Shown here one piece after another: positions 1-11,824 of a DNA stretch of 64,000 nt. Under the pieces are notes generated by a model that worked only from the letters and a program-made list of their open reading frames with translations, was not told the origin of the DNA and made no database searches. A program made the translations under genes and the position numbers. The stretch's first letter is position 1. Every line of letters starts with the position of its first letter. The stretch is from contig KN834882.1 of assembly GCA_000827265.1 (NCBI GenBank), positions 5,315 to 69,314 on the forward strand, written 5' to 3'. The stretch comes from Collybiopsis luxurians FD-317 M1. Taxonomy: Eukaryota; Basidiomycota; Agaricomycetes; Agaricales; Omphalotaceae.

Positions 1-470
1 GCATTGGAGCCAAGACACCCTCAATCATTGTCAATGCTGTCAATCCAGGATACTGCTATAGCGGCTTTCGTCGATCTTTTCGAGGGGTCAAAGCCATCTT
101 TGACTGGTTAATGGAAAAGCTTCTGGCGATGACGACTGAAGAGGGTGGGAGGCAGTTGGTTTGGGCTGCAGTTGGTGGCAGTGGTTCAACAGGAGAGGAA
201 GAGAAGCTTAAAGGTGGTTATGTCTCGTTTGGAGAGGTTGTGGAACCGAGCGATTATTCGATGAGTGAGGAGGGGTTGAAGGTTGAAGAGAAGTATTGGG
301 TAGGTACGATGAATGATGAATCAATTTCTCAGTTGCTAATGTTGGTTTTTCTTGAAAGAATCAACAATTGGAGATTCTAAAAGGACAAGACTCGAGGGTA
401 AAGCAGATTGTCGATCGGTATCTCCAGGATTAAATAGCGAAGGCAGAGACTCAATGGGATGATTTATTGG
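1..470 (+). pseudogene. 3' fragment of short-chain dehydrogenase (unit 1 copy)
   Basis: This is a partial paralogue of the complete SDR gene at 35767-37179; base 1 aligns with base 36737 and the match runs past the stop codon into the 3' flank. It encodes the C-terminal third of the enzyme (proline-glycine loop after the active site, then the acidic C-terminal helix) and lacks the cofactor motif and the YxxxK active site, at least within the window. The last intron is kept with a normal GT donor (TGG|GTAGGT, near 299) and an AG acceptor near 359. The window edge cuts the 5' side, so a longer gene to the left is possible. As seen it is one of five SDR pieces in the window. Confidence 0.75.
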
Positions 471-785
471 GTAGGCATATGCATTTGATTGGCACGTTAT
501 ACCCTATATACGCAAGCTGGACTCGCAAGAGGGGGAGAGACTCAGAGGGCCCACCCCTGCGACTTGGTCCATTTGCTTGTCGATCGTGTTTGATGCAATC
601 TTGTAGTACCTAGATCGAAAATTTCTACCAGGAAACTCCTGCAGATTAATGCTAGTGCTTGCACCTACCTTTGAGCACCTTTATTCTTCTCAATCTGTTA
701 CTTAACGCGTCGGTTGCTGGTTCGCTATCTTGTTAAACTCTGTGCTCATTTTGGAGTAGACACGGGGCCCCATGTGGTTTGAATC
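471..785. other. Duplicated SDR 3' flank, no gene
   Basis: Non-coding sequence that aligns base for base with 37205-37540, the flank of the complete SDR gene. It runs up to the point where a Tc1/mariner element is inserted in the other copy, so it provides the empty-site allele for that insertion. Confidence 0.7.
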
Positions 786-1190
786 GACAACTGCGAGCCT
801 TCAGGCATGCTCCACTATTGAATACTGCAAAAGTCGCTGTACTCGATATGAACCCCGCGCATATGGCTACCCATCCTGATAAAGCTGTGATGGTACCGTA
901 ACAGAAAGGATCCGAAGGAGAATCGGCTCATGGATGTAGGTCAGGCTTGATACCTTCACGGCCCAAATCTTAGGATCCGGATCCTTTTCACTCTAGCAAT
1001 TGCCATCTACAAATCTTCGGACATCCGACCGTTCTTATCAGTGTACTACAGTTTACAGTGTGCCAAGCTAAAACGTTCCTCCGAACTACCATGAACAGAA
1101 GCGCAAAAAAGCCCAACAACAAGACCTGGATTAGAGAAAGACCCTGTAGGCAGGAATTAGTGACCGACAAAACTATTCCCAGCAGCATCA
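786..1190 (+). pseudogene. TIM50 fragment (unit 1 copy)
   Basis: The bases around 830-900 translate to a decayed version of the TIM50 stretch that reads [14 protein letters not shown] in the complete gene at 32805-34838, followed by remnants of the [17 protein letters not shown] and C-terminal coiled-coil parts. Reading frames are broken by stops and small indels, and the 5' half of the gene is missing. A sister fragment at 39528-39949 shares the same left break, so both come from one truncated ancestor. No function is expected. Confidence 0.7.
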
Positions 1191-1801
1191 AAATCTGTCG
1201 TAGGCCCATTGAGTAGCATTGACCGATGTATGTACAAGTATGTTATCCGGAGAAATGTGAAAGGAAATGGAGGTAGTTCATAGGCAGCTAAAACGAATAC
1301 GTTGAGGAGTAGAGGCCGCCAGCAATACGGCAGCCCTCCTTCGATGCATCATCTTTTATGTTTTTTTTTTTGCTCAAGGGGCCTGATAATCGTCATTACT
1401 TTGTTCATTTACGCGCTACCAACTACCCGTCCGACAATTACAACAGTGACGAGGTTTATTAAACTGGACTTCCAAAGTGACTGACCAGCCATCCTGCATC
1501 TTGGACCAGCTCGGACGTTGAACTCCTGACTGTTTCTCTCTATTGGCAGAGGTTCAAAATCAACGATCTGGACAGCAAGGAGATCAAAAAAAGTGTCATG
1601 TTCCAAAAAATACAGCTGTGCTTGACATCATAGAATAAAAATAAAACCATTCCAATGTCAGATACATATAACCAGCTGGCAATTCGCCATCTACGCATAC
1701 TCCATCTTCAACATCCTATTCAAGTGGAGTGGAGTCAGCTACGTGAACCTGCGAGTGGTTCATATCAACATACCTCCATGTTGAACTAAATTACGATCTC
1801 C
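1191..1801. other. Duplicated spacer, no gene
   Basis: Non-coding; aligns with 44949-45540 and, from about 1570, with 15930-16195. Short ORFs here are not conserved between the copies. Confidence 0.6.
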
Positions 1802-2660
1802 CTACATTTCGCCATCCTGGGAGCCTCAAACGCTCTCAACCACTCCGGCTCTTAATGATCCAAGTTGAGGTGCCTCGAGGGATCCAAGATCGAAAGCTCG
1901 AGGCGCGATCCAAGATTGAAAGCCAGTTTTGATCTTGCTCCTGCTCCCGCCCAGAGGAAGAACTCGAACCCAAAGTAGACTCTGCCTTTGGGGGCGGTGA
2001 GATTCTCCGGTATGGTCACGGCTGGTGCTGATGATATGAAGATCCAGCAACGAGAAACTCTACGACCTTCCAGGTCTGACAGTCGAGGTTTAACATCAAT
2101 GTCTGCGTCGTTAAGGTCAGCCAATCGAGGCTTAACGTCCGCATCTGCATTAGAACTGATATTGACAAACCGTCCGCGCTCCTGTTCCCGTTCGCGTGCC
2201 CGCTCTGGCCTATCATGCATGGCAGTAAATGTAGCCAAAGGCGCATGTGATACAAAGCTTTTCCTGCCAGGTTGAGCACGAGCCCGTCGGGTTTGGGAAG
2301 ATGGATAAGATGGTCTTGGCCTCGGAAGTGGATGTGGGAGCAGGAGCACGATAAAGAACAGGGAGGTAGCGCAGGATAAGATATTGGTGTTGATTTTGAA
2401 GAGGCGGGGGTGTTTGAAGTAGCAGAAGTAGTAAGGGAGGATGATTACGATGCCTTCGCTGAGATGGAAGAAGGGCTTTTCCTCAGTCCGAAAGCAACAG
2501 AACTCTGGCCCTTGCTCAACGACCGTTTGTACAATTCTCGACGCGTTCTACACAAGGTGAATTATCGCGGTGAACTAAATATACAGAGGAACAAACACAC
2601 ACCTCAAATACCCTCTATCACCTCTGCCGAAATACCGCACGTTTACAGACTACAGTTTTT
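1802..2660 (-). pseudogene. Truncated copy of gene G (unit 1)
   Basis: Minus-strand paralogue of the G gene at 16394-17963. It keeps the middle of the protein, including recognisable SDLEGRRVSR and PKGRVYFGFEFFL stretches with the Arg/Glu-rich segment before them. It lacks the start codon (a 12-bp change removes the ATG present at 17963) and about 0.9 kb of the 3' half: the sequence jumps from the equivalent of 17100 directly to the equivalent of 16195. The copy at 45530-46400 has exactly the same two lesions. Confidence 0.65.
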
Positions 2661-3573
2661 TTGAAGGTGAATGATCTTTCTTTATAGCGAGTCCGGATCG
2701 ATCAGCTAGGTTAGAAGTGCTTGGAAAACCGAGTCTCATTCTGATTAGACCAAAGAGAAATACATATTAACAAATAGGAAAAGAGTGGACGAGGAGTACG
2801 AGATGAGAACATACTCATCATTTGGTCCTTGGGTGTTTTGGGCAGTTCGAAGCTTGTCAGAGAACCGGAGTAAAATAGTTTACAGATTACGATAATTGGG
2901 AAGGAAGAAAGAAAGAACGGAGAGAAGGGGCCTATGATGTTTTACGCAGCATTTTGGTTTGATGAACGCTGAAATGAAAGAACAGATTTGATTAAGCGCC
3001 CGTAGTATCACGCGTTCCGACGCGCACAAAACCACCAATTTGAACATTTTTATATATCATATACCTGAATATCATAATCTGCATGCGCCGTGAAATAGTT
3101 TCGCTTTCACGCTCGTGTTCGCTCTGGCTTTCACTCTCAATTTCAACCTGGCTTGACTCAGATTTACACTGGTACACAGCTATCATCGTAGAGTTCCATT
3201 TGTCGTGTAGGATTGAGGAAGATGGAATCCGCTTCCGGACAGGTTGAACTGCTTCCTTGCCTGTGTCAAGATGGTAAGAGTCTCCGTGAGTAATAAATAT
3301 TAATGTCGGTCAAAAGTGAAGAAAGAAATAGTCACATCTAATCCTGTAAAGCATATTTTTGGAAGATGAATTGGCGTCAGGGTATCTATGTACATGCTGA
3401 ATCTCTTATCATCCATATCTGTTGCATGGCGTGTAAGGTTCGAGTCAAACTGAAATTTCCTTTCTCAATTCACCAGACCCTCGAAATCCAGATGCTCGTT
3501 CTGATTCTGTTCCGATTCGACAATGCAACTATATTTACATTCCATAGCTTCGTTCCATAGCTTCGTTCCATAT
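2661..3573. other. Duplicated upstream region of the NLR, no gene
   Basis: Roughly 80 percent similar by eye to 17990-18900, the region between gene G and NLR-2. No coding sequence is shared. It probably contained the shared 5' regions of the divergent G and NLR genes. Confidence 0.6.
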
Positions 3574-3575
3574 TA

Positions 3576-3963
3576 CAGCTAACAACGAAATTGTAGCAAT
3601 GTTTTGAAAAAACGCACCTTAGTCATCTTGTTTACAGTAAACAAAAATTATGAGATTCGCTCCACCATTGCCCCACCCTTGCTCCACCCAGCATCAACAC
3701 TTCGTTTGTTTAAAAGCTTTCATCGGAGCTCTTCGAGGTATAAAATATGTGTACTTATGTTCCATTATGTGTACATATAGCTTGTACAATACTACCATGA
3801 GAGTCACCAAGAAAGAATAGCATGATATCACTAAAATCCTACCCATTCAGGATCCTTGAGGCCTCGCCGCGCTGTGGAGCAAATGTCATCATCTTTGTTT
3901 ACTATAAACAAGATCACTGAGGTGCATTTTTTGGAAACATTGCTACAATTTCGTTGTTAGCTG
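3576..3963. mobile_element. MITE with ~72-bp terminal inverted repeats, TA target
   Basis: The ends are long inverted repeats: the left end starts CAGCTAACAACGAAATTGTA and the reverse complement of the right end starts identically. About 72 bp match with roughly eight differences. TA dinucleotides flank both sides (3574-3575 and 3964-3965). The element is 388 bp, carries no ORF, and is missing from the paralogous region near 18870-18910. Length, TIRs and TA target are those of non-autonomous Tc1/mariner-type (Stowaway-like) elements; no autonomous partner with these ends is in the window. Confidence 0.75.
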
Positions 3964-4114
3964 TAAGCCGATCCCCTGGTATTTTGATGTTGTTTATTAA
4001 AACTGCCGACTCTTTGCGCTTCCTCGTGACTACTTTTTGACACCCGGGGTGCAACCCCAGCTATCGGACCGACGTTCGACACAGCGTTCTTGGAAATCTA
4101 TTGAGAACCAAGGC

Positions 4115-4455
4115 TGTTAGATCGTAGGTGAATATCCGTAGGTGGTGTCCTGAGTCTTGTGACCGCGTTCCGTGGAACGCAACCTAATAGCACGAGGGTG
4201 TATACCTCACTGGAGTTTCATCCCTATACTTCCGTGCGGATATTGGAGTTTCATCCCTATCCTTCATCCTCAACTTTCTTCCCGTATTATTCTTTATTCC
4301 GTAACCTATATTTAATGCAGTAGTTTCAACCGCTACCCTCAGAATACAATCGTTGCTCTGAGGGTATGCGTTTCTCCTTATCTTAACCGTATCTTTACTT
4401 ACCCTTTTACCTATAGTTTCCGCGAACTTACTTAGGACTATAGATAATCTTTACA
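4115..4455 (+). repeat. 5' LTR of Copia 1
   Basis: 341 bp, begins TGTTAGATCG and ends TTACA (5'-TG...CA-3'). It matches the 3' LTR apart from an extra 57 bp in the latter and a few substitutions, implying fairly recent insertion. Confidence 0.9.
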
Positions 4456-4519
4456 GATTTGCAGTCAGAACGCGAATACTACATACGTCCTTAACTGACG
4501 CAGAATTTGATTCCTCGCA

Positions 4520-7500
4520 ATGACCACGTCTGCCGCACATTCCCTTCCCAACCTCCTTATTTTCCCTGAAGATCGTCAGCTCAATGGTCTAAGCAACTGG
4601 GCCTTGTTTCGCGATCATCTCAAGAGTGTCGCTCGTGCAACGGGTCTCAGTGGGTATATTGATGGGACTATCGCTGCCCCTACCCCCCCTTCTACCAATC
4701 TCCAGGGTCCCCTGCCTGCTCCTACTCCAGTCAACTCCCGTTCCCCTTCTCTTGAAGAATGGGAGCTGAGGGATGCTCGTATCGCTGGTATCATCTATCA
4801 GAACATCAAAGACCCTCGTTCCTTAGGCGTCACGCAGGACATGACCGCGCAAGCAATGTGGACGCAACTTGTTGCAGAATTCGAGACAACGTCTGCAGCT
4901 GCACAAACCTTGGCTAAGGAACGTATTCAGCAGTTCAAATACATTGCTGCTATGCCCTTCGAAGAATACTTCCAGCAGCTAGAGGCACTCCGAAAAGCAG
5001 CAAGCGACGTTGGGTGCACTGTTACCAATGATGATCTTCGTTCACATTTTCTCACCTCTCTTACTCCTGATTACCTGTGGATCCTGCAAACTCATGGTGC
5101 TCGTCCCTATGCCGATCTAAAACGTGCCTTAATTGAGTACGATATGATGGTACAATCGGCAAACGGACTTACCACCAATACCATTCCTTCTAATGCTCTC
5201 GTAGTCGGAGCTAGATCTGGTGCAGGGATTGCATGCGATAATTGTAAACGGGTTGGACATGTGAAGAGGAACTGCTGGGCTAAGGGAGGAGGAAGTGAGG
5301 GTAAGGGCCCAAAATGGTATACTGCTCCGAAGGGAATGGAACCTACCAAGGTTCCAAATTCGTCGAATTCATCCCCTCTTGCCACTACATCAAATGTCAA
5401 CGCTACTCTATCCACTCCAACCGCTGCCGCGACTGTATATGACTTTGGCGACTTTGAACCCGGAGGTATGGACTACTCTCTGTATCGCTCTGCCCTCCCT
5501 GATGCCTATTCTGTTAGACTGGGAAGAAAGGCTTCTACCGTTTTAGGTAGCAGCCAGAGCGGTACAGATAGTTTAGAATCCTCCTCTGTATCTAGTCATA
5601 ATAAAATCCCAACCTTCATTGATAGTGCAGCATCGCATTGGTGTATTCGCAGTCGCCGATGGTTCGTTACCTATAATTCTGCGAAAATGCTTGGACGGAT
5701 GGCTACGGAAGGACGTAATGGCTCCTTCGTTATTGAGGGATTTGGGATTGCCGAGATTACAGTTAGGACACATACAGGCTCCATACATCGCCTCCGCTTT
5801 CCTGCATCCCATACGCCATCGTTCGGTATGAATCTTCTGTCTCTTCCGTCAATGGATAAAAAGGGTTATTGCGGTACGTGGGGTGGGGGACGGATAGAAG
5901 TTCGTCATCCAAAATCTGGTGAGGTTGTGGTTGATGGATGGATTGCGGCTAAAGGAGCAAAACACGGCTTGTATCAGGTCAACGTCGTTGACGATATTGA
6001 CGAGGATACGATACCTGGTTCCATGCAAATCCCCAATCCCAACTCCTCTTTTATTCTGGCATTGGCCCGCTCTTGTTCAAAGCCTTGCTCTCTATCTATG
6101 TGGCATACTAGGTTCGGGCACGCCGATATCAATATGATTCGGATAATGGCTAAACGTGAGCTTGTTGATGGCTTGGACGTTTCCAATTTCTCGTTATGCG
6201 GAAAGTGCGAAGTTTGCCTGCTTGCAAAGGCAAAACAACAACCGTTTGATGATATTGTGGTTCCATCTGCTGAGCCACTGGACCGAGTAAGCCTTGACCT
6301 GTGGGGGCATGCGCGAACCCGTAGCTTGGGAGGAGCTTATTACATGCTCCTTGCATGCGATGATGGAACCGGTATACCGTTTCCATACTTTTTGTCCAAT
6401 AAGGACGGTCCCACTGTCTTGGGATTAGTACAGAAATTTACGGCAATGGCAGAAATGCAAATGGGCAGGCGCATTCGCGTATTTCGTGTTGACATGGGAC
6501 GTGAGTTTGACAACCGGGCATTTGATGAATGGTGCGCAGAGAGGGGCACAGTGGTCGAGAAGGTCCCGAAATCATCCTCCGCTGCTAATGGCCAGGTTGA
6601 ACAAGCAAACTGAACTATAATTGAAGGTGTCCGGGCCATGCTTGAGGACTCGGATTTGGACCATCGATTTTGGGCGGAAGCTGCACAAGCTTATTGTTAT
6701 ATTCGTGGGATGATACCCACTAGCCGCCATCCTGGTGCCATCCCATGGGAAAAATGGTATGAAGCGAAGAGAGGCAAGGTGAACGTGTCGCATCTGCGGC
6801 GTTGGGGATGCAGGGTGTGGGTCACGGATTTGGATCACATAAATGGTAAATTGGGTCGACAAGCATGGGAAGGACGATTGGTGGGATATATCGGAAGGAG
6901 GGGATACTGCGTTTGGGATATCAACCGATGCGGAGTGTATCCGGTCAGGGACATGGAGTTTGAGGAAGGAAACCCTTGTCGTACATTGTCGTATTCAGAA
7001 TTGTCGTTTGAGGATTTAGGGGGAGTCGGTATGAATCAACAAACGTCTATTGATCCCGATGCCGAACCGGTTCGTTCGGACCGCTCCGACATTCCTTCTG
7101 ATGTGCCTAATGCGGCGACCTACCCTCTACATCCTGTGACTACAGCGAGCTCTCCGGTTCCTACAGCTCCATCCTCTCCAGTGCAACCTCCTTCTCCTCT
7201 CCCAATCTCAGGTCTTCGCCGTTCGTCGCGCCAGCGTAATCCCTCGGCTCAAATGCTTCGTTCCCGGGAGTATGAGGATGAGGAGGATAAAGCTAGGAAG
7301 AGTGCGGCGGAATGGGCTAATGCCGTAGTTCTGGCTAGCACCATTAAGGGAGGAGGGGATATACAGATTCCAAAGTCGTATGCTGAAGCCATGAAGGATC
7401 CTGATACCTGGTTACCTGCAATGAGAGCAGAAATTGACTCGTTGCAGCAGCGCGGATGCTGGACATTAGTGGAACGCCCTAAAAACGCTCGAATCCTTGG

Positions 7501-8968
7501 TGGCATGTGGGTATACGATCTGAAGGTTGATGGGGAAGGTGTGGTGGTGAAAAACAAGGCGCGTTACGTGGCCCGAGGGGATATGCAGGTAGCTGGGGTA
7601 GACTTTGACAAGAGCTGGTCAATGGTTGCAAGGTTTGACTCCGTGCATCTCCTCATTGCAATCTCGGCCTTCAAATGCCTTCGCACTCGCCAATGGGATT
7701 TCTCGGCAGCTTACCTTAATGGCACACTACCGAACGAGCCTCCTATATATATGCATCAGCCTACTGGATTTGCAAAGGAGGGGGAGGAGGATAAGGTGTG
7801 CTTAATGCACAAACCTCTATACGGGATGTCTCAAGCAGGGCATATTTGGTACAAGGATCTTCAAGATCAGTTTCATCGTCTTGGTTTGACTTCCTCTCGT
7901 GCTGACCCATGTATTCGATTTCAGAAGGATTCTAGTACTGGCGAGTTTTCCATCGCATCTGTCCACACAGACAACGTATATAGTGGGTCTACGTCGGACT
8001 CCGAAGCTGACCAGGTGGTGCAGGGATTCAAGATCTGGGATTTGAAGGACGTACGTGACAAGAACTTTCTTGTCGGTCTTACTCTTGACCACCTCGACAA
8101 TGGTTCGATTGCCATCTCTCAGGCCCCGTTCTTCATTAATGCCTTTCGGTATTTTGGCATACTCGACGCTCTTCGTCCTTTGGCCACCCCGCTTCCCCCA
8201 AACTTCTCTCTTGATCCCTTGGAGGTCCGCACCGCGGCAGATGATGCGTTCATGGCAGGAAAGCTGTACCATGGTATCCTGGGTTGTTGTTGGTGGGGAG
8301 CTAGCAGTACAAGACCGGATCTTGTATTCGCGTGCTCCATTCTGTCGACCGTACAAAATGCGCCTACTCAGCGCCATTGGAATCTTCTCATAAACCTTTG
8401 TCGCTACATTTTCGCCACTGTGCATTACGGGATCGTTTACCGGCCTGGCACCACCGAAAACATCAAGCCTGTGGGATATGTGGATGCGGATTGGGCCGGA
8501 GACAAGGTTTCTCGAAAGTCAATGTCGGGCTACATTTTTGTTGTAAATGGTTCTCCAATTTGCTGGTCCTCAAAGTGTCAAGAAGCTGTTGCAATATTGT
8601 CCACCGAGTCCGAATACATATCCCTATCTCATGGGGTACAACAGGGCTTGTGGGTCAGGAATTGGTTGGAGGAGGTGGATCTGGGTCTCGGTGACAAGCC
8701 TATCGATCTCTTGTGTGATAGCATTGGCGCTGTGAGTCTCTCTGAGACCACCAAGGGTCACGCTGTTTCAAAGCATATCGACATTCGTTTTCATTTTGTT
8801 CGCGATCACGTCGCGGACGGTACCGTCGCTGTTCACCCCATTCGATCCGACCAGAATCTTGCTGACATCATGACAAAGTCGCTTCCAAAGGACAAGCATC
8901 GTCGCATTGTCTCTGCCCTGGGTCTAGACTGGTGGTATCAGGACACCAGGGGGAGTGTTAGATCGTAG
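4520..8968 (+). pseudogene. Copia 1 gag-pol polyprotein (one internal stop)
   Basis: A single frame runs from ATG 4520 to the stop at 8966-8968, interrupted only by TGA at 6611-6613. In order it shows: gag (about residues 15-230); a CCHC zinc knuckle (CDNCKRVGHVKRNC); a protease motif IDSAAS; a GAG-pre-integrase HHCC segment (LWHTRFGH ... CEVCLLAK); an integrase core (LDLWG, VDMGREF, then the E of NGQVEQAN just before the stop); RVT_2 reverse transcriptase (ARGDMQVAGVDFDKSW ... KPLYGMSQAGHIWY); and RNase H (YVDADWAGD ... SKHIDIRFHFVRDH ... DIMTKSLPK). The stop replaces what should be Arg, since EQANRT is usual there, consistent with CGA to TGA. The reverse transcriptase box reads HTDN where HTDD is expected, so a catalytic aspartate appears lost. 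Confidence 0.9.
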
Positions 8969-9353
8969 GTGAATATCCGTAGGTGGTGTCCTGAGTCTCG
9001 TGACCGCGTTCCGTGGAACGCAACCTAATAGCACGAGGGTGTATACCTCACTGGAGTTTCATCCCTATACTTCCGTGCGGATATTGGAGTTTCATCCCTA
9101 TCCTTCATCCTCAACTTTCTTCCCGTATTATTCTTTATTCCGTAACCTATATTTAATGCAGTAGTTTCAACCGCTACCCTCAGAATACAATCGTTGCTCT
9201 GAGGGTATGCGTTTCTCCTTATCTTAACCGTATCTTTACTTACCCTTTTACCTATAGTTTCCGCGAACTTACTTAGGACTATAGGTAACTGAGAATACAA
9301 TCGTTGCTCTGAGGTTTCCGCGAACTTACTTAGGACTATAGATAATCTTTACA
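8956..9353 (+). repeat. 3' LTR of Copia 1
   Basis: 398 bp, same ends as the 5' LTR. It carries a 57-bp imperfect tandem duplication near its right end (about 9285-9341) that the 5' LTR lacks. The gag-pol stop codon overlaps the first bases of this LTR. Confidence 0.9.
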
Positions 9354-9446
9354 AAGGCAGTGGTCCATCATGCCTGACATGTGCAATGGACAACTGTTTC
9401 AGCGTGACAATTGCACCTTGAACCCGAACTTCCATCATCACCCTTC

Positions 9447-11824
9447 ATGTTCAGTGAAGCCCATAGCTTTTCCGTCCACGGTAGCCAGTTTATTTATAAT
9501 GCTGGCAGTGGGACACAAGCAGTCCAGAATTCTATATTCACATATGAGTAAGCTCTCAAATACTTATTGATAATTTGAATTTTAAAATATTAAATACATC
9601 TAAAGACAGATTAAACTCAAAACTCCAACTGCCCCCAGTGTACTTACTGGAAGGGATGAATTGATAGAAGAAGCTGTTCACAAATTGTGCCAAGATAATC
9701 CTGTCCACTTAGCTATCTTGGGAGCTGGTGGGATGGGAAAGACTTCCTTGGCTTTGCATATTCTGAAAAATAAACAAGTCAAGGAAAAATTCCAGGATAA
9801 AATTTATTTTGCACCATGTGAAATGTGCTCAGATGGGCCAAGTATCATTCAGATGTTGATTCAAACAATGCACTTATCAATCCCAGAGGGAAAAACTGGA
9901 TATGAAGTGCTGGAAACATATTTTGAATTTTCTCAAAGGCCTATTTTGTTGGTGCTGGATAACTTTGAAACACCTTGGAATATGGCTGGTGACCGGAATG
10001 CTGTTCTGAATTTAGTTGAGTTTATAATGAGCCAAAAAAAGGTGTCTGTCATCTTGACTATGAGAGCAGCTGATGCTCCAGGAACTAAGGCATGGATTAA
10101 ATTAGGTGGAGGATCAGGGCTACCTCCATTGAAGCTGGATCAAGCCAGACAAGCTTTTATGTTAATTTCCAACTCACATGAGGAAAATATTGAAACCTTA
10201 GACTGGATGTTAACACAGCTAGATGGCATGCCTCTTGCAATTCTTCTGATTGCCCAGCTCAGGAAGAAAAATCTAGCTCTAAAATTTTTAGAAAAAGAAT
10301 GGAAGAATCACATACTTAAGAATGGGGGAAAGGAGAGCAAGTTGACAAGTGTAGCCATTTCAATTGAGCTGTCACTTCGATCACTAGAAAATGAAAGTGC
10401 AGAATGCAAAAGGTTGCTACCAATTTTATCTTATCTCCCAAATGGGTTGCCAATGTGGCAGGAACAGTTAGATAAGCTATTTTCAGGATTTAAGACCACT
10501 GTGCAAGAATCAGTCATCTCACTACTTGATTTTGCTTTAATCTATCAGGAAGCTGGGACATTAAAAATGCTTGCACCAATTCAGGAATATATCCAAATGA
10601 AGTACCCGGCACAGGAAGAGGATTTGGATTACATGGGAAGATATTATGTGGAATTGTTGAGAGACTGTCAACTAATTACAGATGGGGGTNNNNNNNNNNN
10701 NNNNNNNNNNNNNNNNNNNNNNNNNNNNNNNNNNNNNNNNNNNNNNNNNNNNNNNNNNNNNNNNNNNNNNNNNNNNNNNNNNNNNNNNNNNNNNNNNNNN
10801 NNNNNNNNNNNNNNNNNNNNNNNNNNNNNNNNNNNNNNNNNNNNNNNNNNNNNNNNNNNNNNNNNNNNNNNNNNNNNNNNNNNNNNNNNNNNNNNNNNNN
10901 NNNNNNNNNNNNNNNNNNNNNNNNNNNNNNNNNNNNNNNNNNNNNNNNNNNNNNNNNNNNNNNNNNNNNNNNNNNNNNNNNNNNNNNNNNNNNNNNNNNN
11001 NNNNNNNNNNNNNNNNNNNNNNNNNNNNNNNNNNNNNNNNNNNNNNNNNNNNNNNNNNNNNNNNNNNNNNNNNNNNNNNNNNNNNNNNNNNNNNNNNNNN
11101 NNNNNNNNNNNNNNNNNNNNNNNNNNNNNNNNNNNNNNNNNNNNNNNNNNNNNNNNNNNNNNNNNNNNNNNNNNNNNNNNNNNNNNNNNNNNNNNNNNNN
11201 NNNNNNNNNNNNNNNNNNNNNNNNNNNNNNNNNNNNNNNNNNNNNNNNNNNNNNNNNNNNNNNNNNNNNNNNNNNNNNNNNNNNNNNNNNNNNNNNNNNN
11301 NNNNNNNNNNNNNNNNNNNNNNNNNNNNNNNNNNNNNNNNNNNNNNNNNNNNNNNNNNNNNNNNNNNNNNNNNNNNNNNNNNNNNNNNNNNNNNNNNNNN
11401 NNNNNNNNNNNNNNNNNNNNNNNNNNNNNNNNNNNNNNNNNNNNNNNNNNNNNNNNNNNNNNNNNNNNNNNNNNNNNNNNNNNNNNNNNNNNNNNNNNNN
11501 NNNNNNNNNNNNNNNNNNNNNNNNNNNNNNNNNNNNNNNNNNNNNNNNNNNNNNNNNNAGATTTCTCAGATGGAAAATAAATATCCTGAAGCCAGAGCAA
11601 TGCTTCTGGAAGCAAAATTAGCATTTGAAACCATTGGGAACCAACTGGGTGCTGCACAGTGTCTTCAAAGCCTGGGTCAGATTTCTCACATGGAAAGTAA
11701 ATATCCTGAAGCCAGAGCAATGCTTCTGGAAGCAAAATCAGCATTTGAAACCATTGGGGACCAACTTGGTGCTGCACAGTGTCTGAAAAGCCTCAGTGCA
11801 ATCTCTCATGCTGAAACTAGTTAG
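9447..11824 (+). CDS. NLR-1: STAND NTPase with TPR repeats (contains assembly gap)
   Basis: Predicted intracellular NLR-like sensor. The best model starts at ATG 9447, splices at 9547|9639 (GT-AG, phase 2) and ends at TAG 11822-11824. The first exon gives a short glycine-rich stub (about 34 residues, ending in IYNAGSGTQ...). The NTPase follows: P-loop GAGGMGKTSLAL, Walker B-like ILLVLDNFE, sensor-like VILTMRAAD, and a GMPLA motif. After the gap (10690-11558, N) two and a half TPR units of 40 residues remain. The reading frames before and after the gap do not join, so the N count is probably not the true length. It is very similar to NLR-2, its paralogue 10 kb downstream. Ligand unknown; a role in non-self recognition is inferred from the family. 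Confidence 0.8.
10690..11558. other. Assembly gap (869 N) inside NLR-1
   Basis: A run of N lies exactly where NLR-2 has the end of the winged-helix-like region and most of the TPR array. Short-read collapse of the near-identical 120-bp repeats is the likely cause. The corresponding stretch of NLR-2 is about 0.95-1.3 kb depending on repeat number. Confidence 0.95.

Larger units (their letters stand above)
4115..9353 (+). mobile_element. Copia-type LTR retrotransposon 1
   Basis: A full-length 5.24-kb element with two LTRs (4115-4455 and 8956-9353), one gag-pol region between them, and a purine-rich tract (CACCAGGGGGAG) just before the 3' LTR. The 5-bp target duplication AAGGC sits at 4110-4114 and 9354-9358. 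The paralogous site near 19022-19030 is uninterrupted, which confirms both ends. The domain order gag, protease, integrase, reverse transcriptase, RNase H is the Copia (Pseudoviridae) order. One TGA stop and a changed catalytic residue suggest this copy is no longer autonomous. It interrupts the 5' region of NLR-1, about 90 bp before its first exon. Confidence 0.95.

Noticed and set aside
10668..11824. Long plus- and minus-strand ORFs running through the N block
   Set aside because: N runs translate as open; only the flanking TPR sequence on the plus strand is real.
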